NCBI GenBank assembly: GCA_016709145.1
Contig: JADJEK010000006.1
Span: 294,963-358,962 of the forward strand
Reading direction: 5' to 3'
DNA: 64,000 nt
From: Planctomycetota bacterium
Lineage (GTDB): Bacteria > Planctomycetota > B15-G4 > JADJEK01
The position numbers were made by a program, and so were the translations under genes. The notes under the pieces are model-generated. The model saw only the letters and a program-made list of their open reading frames with translations, did not search any database and was not told where the DNA came from. Within the stretch, counting starts at the first letter, position 1, and each line of letters starts with the position of its first letter. This document shows, piece after piece, positions 58,216-64,000 of the stretch.

Positions 58216-58958
58216 GTCAAACGCGTGCTTACCTCATCCTCGCGGCGCGCGAAGTGGAGAGCTACTTCCTCGCACCGCTGATGTTCCTCGTGTTCACCGT
58301 GTTCCTGGTGCTGAACGGTTTCGCGTTCTACCTGAGCCTCGGCGACGCGGCCGGCAACGTCGATTTGGCCGTGCGCAACTTCCTCGGCGGGTCGCTGCTG
58401 TTCTGGATCAACATCCTGCTGGTCCCGCCGCTGTTGACGATGCGCTTGGTGGCCGAGGAGAAACGCACCGGGACGATCGAAGGACTCATGACGGCGCCGG
58501 TGCAAGACGTCGTCGTCGTGCTGGCGAAGTTCACGGGCGCGCTGTGCTTCTGGATCGCGCTGTGGGCGCCGTCGATCGTGTACTTGCTGATCCTGCGCGG
58601 GTTCGGCTCGCTGCCCGATCCGGGCATCCTCGCGACCTCGTACCTCGGCGTGTTGCTGCTCGGTGCGCTGTTGCTCGCGTGCGGCCTGTTGGCGTCGGCG
58701 GTGTCGCCGAACCAGATCGTCTCCGCGGTCCTCGCGGTCGTGTTCGACCTGCTGTTGTTCTTCTTCCCGCTGCTGTCGATGCAGATGCCGCAAGGCGCAC
58801 TGCGGCGCGGACTCGAGCACGTATCCGTGCTGTTCCACTTCCAATCGAGCTTCGGCAAGGGCGTGCTCGACACCGGAGTGATCGCGGTCTACCTGGTCGG
58901 CACCGCGCTGCCGCTGTTCTTCGCGGTGCGTGCGCTCGAATCGCGGAGGTGGTCATGA
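58212..58958 (+). CDS. ABC-2 type transporter permease (GldF-like)
   Basis: The 248-residue membrane protein starts at ATG 58212 and has about six TM helices (LAPLMFLVFTVFLVLNGFAF; FWINILLVPPLLTMRLVAEE; IVSAVLAVVFDLLLFFFPLL). RLVAEEKRTGTIEGLMTAPV is the marker segment of the GldF/ABC-2 permease group. It overlaps both neighbours by ATGA. In gliding bacteria GldA-GldF-GldG make an ABC complex. In non-gliders the same set is found without a firm assigned substrate. Confidence 0.85.
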   Translation: MSQTRAYLILAAREVESYFLAPLMFLVFTVFLVLNGFAFYLSLGDAAGNVDLAVRNFLGGSLLFWINILLVPPLLTMRLVAEEKRTGTIEGLMTAPVQDVVVVLAKFTGALCFWIALWAPSIVYLLILRGFGSLPDPGILATSYLGVLLLGALLLACGLLASAVSPNQIVSAVLAVVFDLLLFFFPLLSMQMPQGALRRGLEHVSVLFHFQSSFGKGVLDTGVIAVYLVGTALPLFFAVRALESRRWS

Positions 58959-60496
58959 GTCCCGCCGCTGCGCGCGAGACGTTCGGCGCCAAGCGCAAGG
59001 CCGCGATCTTCGCCAACGTCGTGCTGATGGGCGTGCTGGCGATCGCTGCCGCGATCATCGTCGTCTACCTGACCGGCTTCACCACGGTGAAGGCGCGCTT
59101 CGACCTGACCCGTCAAGGGACGTACACGCTGTCGGCCGAGACCGAGCGCCTGCTCTCCTCGATGGAGCAGGACGTCGAAGTCATCACGGTGTTCGACCGC
59201 AGCCGCAACTTCTGGTGGGACACCGAGCAGGTCCGAGTGAAGGCGATGGACTTCATCGCCGACCTGCTGCAGGAGTACAAAGTGCGCGGCTCCGGCAAGG
59301 TCGCCGTGACGCACCTCGATCCGATCACGCAGAACGCCGCGATCCTGGACCTGTTCCAGCAACTCGGCATCCGCGACTACAACGTCGTGATCGTGCGCGG
59401 GGCGACCGGCCAGCGTCGCGTGCTCGGGCTCGAGACCGACCTGGTCGATCTCGACTTCGGCTCGCCCGAGCCGTTCCGACCGATGCAGTTGTTGGCGTAC
59501 CGCGTCGAGGAAGGTCTGTCGGGCGCGATCTTCGAGGTCACGCAGGGCAAGCCCGCGAAGGTCTACGTCACCAACGGACACGGCGAACTGTCGTTGAACG
59601 ACGCGCGCGACCGCGGCCTGACGGCGGTCGGAGCGCTGCTCACGCAAGACAACGTCGTCGTCGAGCCGCTCGCGCTGAACGTCGCGAAGGCAGTTCCGGC
59701 CGACGCCGACGCCGTACTGATCCTCGGACCGGTCGAACCGTTCCTGCCCGACGAACGCGCTGCCGTCGAGGCGTACCTGCGCAGCGGCCGCGCGCGATTG
59801 GTCGTCTCGATCGATCCGTTCGGCGACACGTCCCTCGATCCGTTGTGGCAGAGCATCGGCCTCACACTCGAACGCAACGTCGTCTGCCACGACCAAGGCG
59901 GCACGATGCAAGCCGTCGGCGCGTCGGAGATGGTCGTCGGACCCCAAGCGCCCGGCCGTTACGGCTCGCATCCGATCGTCGATGCGCTGAACGAGAGTCA
60001 ACGGTACGTCGTGCTGTCGCGCTCGATGGGCCTGAGCGCGAGCGCCGGCGCCGAGAACACGTTCACGTCGTTGATGACTTCGCACGCGGACGCGTGGGGC
60101 GATCTGCCGGCCGCGTCGGGTGGGCCCGGCAACTACAAGTGGGATGCGAACCAGGAAACGAAGAGCCAGCGCACGTTGGCCGCCATCGTCGAACCGCGCG
60201 GACCATTCACGGGTGCGAAGGTCGTGTTCTTCGGCTCGGACCGTTGGGCGTGGAACGCGTTCATGACCGCGTCGCTGAACCAACACGCGCGCGGCCACTT
60301 CGATCTCGCGCGACGATGCGTGTCGTGGCTGGTCGGTCGCAGGAAGTCGATCGAACTGGCTCCGCGACGCGTGAACCAAGTGTTCTCCGACCTACGCCCC
60401 GAGGAGTACGACGACATCCTGCTCTACATCGTCGTTTACCTGCCGCTCGCCGCGTTGGGCTTGACCATCCTCGTGGGTTTCGCGCGGAGACGTTGA
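58955..60496 (+). CDS. GldG/ABC-transporter auxiliary-type membrane protein
   Basis: The 513-residue product has an N-terminal TM helix (ANVVLMGVLAIAAAIIVVYL), a large periplasmic part and a C-terminal TM helix (IVVYLPLAALGLTILVGF). FDLTRQGTYTLSAETERLL is the typical opening of the GldG/DUF4350-type auxiliary protein. A Rossmann-like half follows (AVLILGPVEPFLPDERAAVE). It accompanies the ABC ATPase and permease and probably couples transport to a periplasmic substrate. Confidence 0.82.
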   Translation: MSPAAARETFGAKRKAAIFANVVLMGVLAIAAAIIVVYLTGFTTVKARFDLTRQGTYTLSAETERLLSSMEQDVEVITVFDRSRNFWWDTEQVRVKAMDFIADLLQEYKVRGSGKVAVTHLDPITQNAAILDLFQQLGIRDYNVVIVRGATGQRRVLGLETDLVDLDFGSPEPFRPMQLLAYRVEEGLSGAIFEVTQGKPAKVYVTNGHGELSLNDARDRGLTAVGALLTQDNVVVEPLALNVAKAVPADADAVLILGPVEPFLPDERAAVEAYLRSGRARLVVSIDPFGDTSLDPLWQSIGLTLERNVVCHDQGGTMQAVGASEMVVGPQAPGRYGSHPIVDALNESQRYVVLSRSMGLSASAGAENTFTSLMTSHADAWGDLPAASGGPGNYKWDANQETKSQRTLAAIVEPRGPFTGAKVVFFGSDRWAWNAFMTASLNQHARGHFDLARRCVSWLVGRRKSIELAPRRVNQVFSDLRPEEYDDILLYIVVYLPLAALGLTILVGFARRR

Positions 60497-60499
60497 TCC

Positions 60500-62308
60500 A
60501 TGAACTTCAAGACGACGCTGGTCTTGCTCCTGATCGTGCTCGGGCTCGGCGCGTTCCTGTGGTTCAAGCACGACGAGGTCGCTTCGAAGCCCGACACCGG
60601 CATGACGCCGTTGATGCCGTTCGCGCCGGCGCAGATCGACACGATCCGATTGAAGCTCGGCACCGGCGAAGAAATGGCGCTCGGGAAAGTCGACGGCGAA
60701 TGGTGGCTGACCGAACCGGTGCAGGACATCGCCGAGCAGGATCAGGTCAGGGAGTTCCTCGCGCTGCTCGCGCAGGGAGTGCGCTTCGCGCTCGATGCGT
60801 CGCCGTCGCAGGACGCGCAAGCAGCGCTCGGCCTGACCGGGCCCGATGCCCGCGTGACTTTGACCGCGGGCGGCAAGGACTGGAGCCTTCGAGTCGGCAC
60901 CCGCGACGCGTCGGGCGCGTTCGCGCACGTGATGGAGGAAGGCACGAAGACGCTGGCGCGAACCGGTTCGAATCTCGCCAACGTGCTGGCGCGTCCGCGC
61001 GCGGAATGGCAGAGCCGACGCTTCGTCCACGGCGATGGTGCGTTGGTGAAGCGACTCGTGCTCGAGCGTCCAGGCCAGCCGCGCGTCGTGCTCACGCGCT
61101 CCGGCGCGGATTGGCTGCTCGAAGAACCGCTGTCGTTCCCGGCCGGCTCCGGAGCGCAACGACTGCTGGCCGTGTCGTTGGCGACGATCCGGGAGTTCGT
61201 GCGAGCGCGTCCGGGCGACGACGAGTTGCTGCGCACCGGACTGGGTGAAACCGCGACCGTGCTGACGATCGATTGGGGCAATCGCCAGGTCGTCGCGCGA
61301 TTCGGCATCTCGAACGTCGTCGACGGTCAACCCGTGCGCTATGCGACCGACTCCGCGCGCAACTACTTGTTCATCCTGCAAGGCCCGCAGCTCGAACAGA
61401 TCGAGAAGGACGCCAAGGACTTCCGCGATCCCGAAGTGTGTCGCGCGCTGCCGACGTCGACGCGCCGAGTCCGTCTGGTGCAAGACGGCAGCGAGCGCTT
61501 CACGCTGGACTACGACTCGACCAAGCGGCGATTCGACGTGACGTCGCCGTTCCAGTTCCCCGCGACCGACGATCGCACCTCGGCGTTGTACGCGTTCTTC
61601 CAGGACGTCTCCGCGCTGAAGGCCACGAGTTTCCTCGACGAGGACGAGCTGCCGAAGGACTTGGATCGTCCGTTCGCGGCGCTCGGCCTCGACCCTCCAC
61701 GCGCCGTGCTCACGCTCGACAAGGTCGAAGGCAACGGCGTCACGCGCGAAGCCGTGCTCGAATTCGGCGATCCCAACGGTGACGGCACGGTCTCGGTGCG
61801 TCGACGCGACCGCTTCGAGCACACGATCTACAACGTGCCCGAAGCCGACGTGGCTCGTGTGGTCGGAGCCGATCCGCGCCAATTCCTCGAGCTGACGCTG
61901 TTCCCGACCAACGTCGCCACCATGACCGAAGTGACGATCCGCGCCGGTGGCAAGACGCGCACGCTGCGTCGCGACGCCAATCCCGAGGCACCGTTGTGGC
62001 GCGACGTCGCCGATCGCGACCTCGAGACCGGGTTCTTCCAACAGTGGATCTCGGCGCTGCCGGGTTGGCAGCCCGAGCGCATCCTGCCGCGCGATCCGCG
62101 CGACGAGGACGGCTTCGGTCCCGCGAGCGCGAGCCTGATGATCCGGACCGAGGATCCCGCCGTGAAGGGCGGCGTCGTGAATCTCACGTTCGGCGCACCC
62201 GTTCCCGGCAACCAATACGTCTTGGCCCGGAGCGATGCGTTCCCGGCCCGCACGGTCCTCGAACTGCCGGTGGCGCTCCTCGACGAGATGCTGAAGCTGC
62301 TGCAGTGA
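60500..62308 (+). CDS. DUF4340 domain-containing membrane-anchored protein
   Basis: The 602-residue protein starts MNFKTTLVLLLIVLGLGAFL, then WFKHDEV, giving a single N-terminal anchor. Several beta-rich DUF4340-type repeats follow (LALGKVDGEWWLTEP-like start; RLVQDGSERFTLDYD; SVRRRDRFEHTIYNVPEADV). DUF4340 proteins are regular neighbours of the GldA/GldF/GldG set, and this gene begins 3 bp after the GldG-like stop. The function is probably periplasmic and structural for the ABC complex; the substrate is unknown. Confidence 0.82.
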   Translation: MNFKTTLVLLLIVLGLGAFLWFKHDEVASKPDTGMTPLMPFAPAQIDTIRLKLGTGEEMALGKVDGEWWLTEPVQDIAEQDQVREFLALLAQGVRFALDASPSQDAQAALGLTGPDARVTLTAGGKDWSLRVGTRDASGAFAHVMEEGTKTLARTGSNLANVLARPRAEWQSRRFVHGDGALVKRLVLERPGQPRVVLTRSGADWLLEEPLSFPAGSGAQRLLAVSLATIREFVRARPGDDELLRTGLGETATVLTIDWGNRQVVARFGISNVVDGQPVRYATDSARNYLFILQGPQLEQIEKDAKDFRDPEVCRALPTSTRRVRLVQDGSERFTLDYDSTKRRFDVTSPFQFPATDDRTSALYAFFQDVSALKATSFLDEDELPKDLDRPFAALGLDPPRAVLTLDKVEGNGVTREAVLEFGDPNGDGTVSVRRRDRFEHTIYNVPEADVARVVGADPRQFLELTLFPTNVATMTEVTIRAGGKTRTLRRDANPEAPLWRDVADRDLETGFFQQWISALPGWQPERILPRDPRDEDGFGPASASLMIRTEDPAVKGGVVNLTFGAPVPGNQYVLARSDAFPARTVLELPVALLDEMLKLLQ

Positions 62309-62324
62309 CTATCGTGTCCGCCGC

Positions 62325-62969
62325 ATGGATGCGACCCGGACCAAAGTCCTGATCAGTGGTGCGATCCTGCTCGTCGTCGGCGTGGTCGCGTCGGGTTGGC
62401 GGCCGTACGACCGCACCACGTGGATCCTCGAAGTCGCACCGGTCGTCGTCCTGCTGCCGGGGTTGGTCGCGACTTACGCGCGCCATCGACTCACCGACCT
62501 GCTCTATGCCGTGCTGTTCGTGCACGCGATCGTGCTGCTCGTCGGCGGCGCGTACACGTACGCACGCGTTCCGCTCGGAGCGAGCGTCGCGGAGTGGTTC
62601 GGGCTCGCGCGCAACCCGTACGACAAGCTCGGGCACTTGGCGCAAGGTCTGACGCCGGCGTTGTTCTCGCGCGAGATCCTGTTGCGCGGTGATCTGGTGC
62701 GCGGACGCCGCACCCTGAGGGTCGTGATCGTGGCGATCGCACTCGCCGTTTCGGCCACGTACGAACTCATCGAGTGGTGGGTCGCCCTCGCGCTCGGCCA
62801 GGATGCGGACGCGTTCCTCGGCACGCAGGGCGATCCGTGGGACACGCAATCGGACATGTTCTGCGCGGCGCTCGGCGCGCTCGTGGTGTTGGTGGTGCTC
62901 GCGCGGCCGCACGATCGGCAGCTCGCGCTGGCGCGAACGCGTGTGCTCGAGGTCGTCGATGCGCCGTGA
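62325..62969 (+). CDS. DUF2238 (YjdF-type) membrane protein
   Basis: The 214-residue inner-membrane protein has about six TM helices. The family's conserved polar spots are PYDKLGHLAQG and a near-C-terminal DPWDTQSDMFCAALGALV with paired acidic residues. Also seen are YELIEWWVALALG and the N-terminal ISGAILLVVGVVASG. DUF2238 is of unknown function. It starts 16 bp after the DUF4340 gene and overlaps the methylase start by 11 bp. Confidence 0.85.
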   Translation: MDATRTKVLISGAILLVVGVVASGWRPYDRTTWILEVAPVVVLLPGLVATYARHRLTDLLYAVLFVHAIVLLVGGAYTYARVPLGASVAEWFGLARNPYDKLGHLAQGLTPALFSREILLRGDLVRGRRTLRVVIVAIALAVSATYELIEWWVALALGQDADAFLGTQGDPWDTQSDMFCAALGALVVLVVLARPHDRQLALARTRVLEVVDAP

Positions 62970-64000
62970 ACCCATCGAACTCGCGACGGCCGAAGATCCG
63001 GCGTACCTCACCGAGCAACTGATCACGTGCATCGGCAACAAGCGCGCGCTGCTGCGGCCGATCGGCGCCGCCGTGGCCGAGGTCAAGCGCCGCTTGAACG
63101 CGCCGCGTCTGCGCGTGTTCGACGCGTTCGCGGGTTCGGGCATCGTCTCGCGTTCCTTCAAGTCGCACGCATCGACGCTGCACAGCAACGATCTCGAGGA
63201 GTACGCGGCCGTGCTCGGGCGCTGCTTCCTGCGCGACCGTGGAACGGTCGATCTCGAGCGCTTGGCGGCGATCGTCGCCGACTTCGACGCGCGCGTGTCG
63301 GACGACGACGGCGGTGCGCCCGGGTTCTTCGAGGAGCTCTACGCGCCGCGGGACGATGCCCGCATCGAGCCGCGCGAGCGCGTGTTCTACACGCGAGGGA
63401 ACGCGCGTCGCCTCGATCGCTACCGCGGTCTGTTGGAGACGCTTCCCGTGGAGGAGCGCGAGCTCTTGCTCGGCCCGTTGCTCGGGCGCGCGTCGGTGCA
63501 CGCCAACACCGCCGGCGTGTTCAAGGGCTTCTACAAGGACCGTTCCACGCGCGTCGGTCGCTTCGGCGGCAGCGGCTCCGACGCGCTGACGCGCATCCTC
63601 GGCGCCATCACGCTCGACGTCCCGGTGTTGAGCCGATTCGACTGCGAATGCGTCGTCACGCAAGACGACGCCAACGCGGTCGCGCGCCGGCTCACCGGAC
63701 TCGATCTCGCGTACGTCGACCCGCCGTACAACCAACATCCGTACGGTTCGAACTACTTCATGCTGAACCTGCTCGCGCGCAATCGCCGGCCCGAACGCAT
63801 CAGCCGCGTCTCGGGCATTCCGGAGGATTGGACGCGCTCGGACTACAACGTGCGCGCCCGATCGTTGCCGCGGCTGCGCGAGTTGCTCGAGACCTTGGAC
63901 GCGCGCTTCGTGCTGCTGTCGTTCAACGACGAGGGCTTCATCGCCCCGGAGACGTTGCGCGCACTGCTCGGCGGTCTCGGCCGAGTCAGCGAGTTCGCCA
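62959..64000 (+). CDS. N6-adenine DNA methyltransferase (D12/Dam class), 3' partial
   Basis: Translation from ATG 62959 runs open to the window end (347 codons seen). It shows EQLITCIGNKRALLRPIG, motif I VFDAFAGSGIVSRSFKSH (about 52-69) for SAM binding, and motif IV LAYVDPPYNQHPYGSNYFML (about 250), the DPPY catalytic motif of adenine methylases. Class D12 enzymes include Dam and many restriction-modification methylases. No restriction gene is visible inside the window, so whether it is solitary or part of a system needs the next sequence. Confidence 0.9.
   Translation, partial: MRREPIELATAEDPAYLTEQLITCIGNKRALLRPIGAAVAEVKRRLNAPRLRVFDAFAGSGIVSRSFKSHASTLHSNDLEEYAAVLGRCFLRDRGTVDLERLAAIVADFDARVSDDDGGAPGFFEELYAPRDDARIEPRERVFYTRGNARRLDRYRGLLETLPVEERELLLGPLLGRASVHANTAGVFKGFYKDRSTRVGRFGGSGSDALTRILGAITLDVPVLSRFDCECVVTQDDANAVARRLTGLDLAYVDPPYNQHPYGSNYFMLNLLARNRRPERISRVSGIPEDWTRSDYNVRARSLPRLRELLETLDARFVLLSFNDEGFIAPETLRALLGGLGRVSEFA

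Overview
The window is a GC-rich, densely coded stretch of a Gram-negative bacterial chromosome. Lipid A/LPS core synthesis (WaaA), a type II secretion gspD-J run, signal peptidase II, a Tat subunit and a ResB/CcsA cytochrome c pathway show a cell with two membranes. Lineage hints are zinc-ribbon plus single-TM proteins, an ASPIC/UnbV FG-GAP protein, a lone prepilin-like protein, a stand-alone NIL-domain protein and an ArsC-family selenoprotein. Together they suggest Planctomycetota or a close relative. This is inference, since no rRNA or taxonomic marker tree is available. I saw no rRNA, tRNA, CRISPR or prophage.

Layout. 1-5.5 kb: a 5'-truncated HEAT-like protein, a NIL protein, two related zinc-ribbon/TM proteins on the minus strand and a secreted TPR protein. 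5.5-11.1 kb: a tightly coupled uvrB-uvrC-Nudix/MBL operon, then a small ArsC-family gene with an in-frame TGA read here as selenocysteine. 11.2-15.4 kb: xerD (minus), a DksA-like regulator with lspA and pyrD, and a receiver-domain protein. 15.5-22.8 kb: secA, waaA, metK, a prepilin-like protein and an exported protein. 22.9-25.6 kb: an FG-GAP/UnbV protein and a TPR protein ending in a 168-bp palindromic MITE-like element. 25.6-33.5 kb: central metabolism (icd-pyk, sucCD), a long-type dCTP deaminase (minus), tatA and a polyprenyl synthase. 33.5-38.7 kb (minus): folD, a two-repeat lipoprotein, resB and ccsA. 38.8-43.2 kb: rhomboid protease, a large exported protein and serS. 43.3-51.3 kb (minus): gspD-E-F-G-H-I-J. 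51.7-57.1 kb: an EIIA protein and rpsU; rpiB and a TsaC/tyrosine-phosphatase fusion (minus); a soluble histidine kinase; dnaK. 57.2-64 kb: a Gld-type ABC cluster, a DUF2238 membrane protein and a DNA adenine methylase cut by the window end.

Most likely highlight: the selenoprotein at 10802-11140. UGA sits at residue 11 in a U-x-x-C redox motif and a SECIS-like hairpin follows it. The genome should therefore encode SelA/SelB/SelC/SelD elsewhere. Four single-base frame disruptions occur near 1134, 31570, 31693 and 33077, two of them in housekeeping genes. They look more like consensus errors than decay, and the affected genes are annotated across the breaks.

Coupling between genes is strong: many neighbours overlap by ATGA or GTGA. 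Where gene groups start, sigma70-like -35/-10 pairs can often be seen. Several gene ends carry long GC-rich hairpins.
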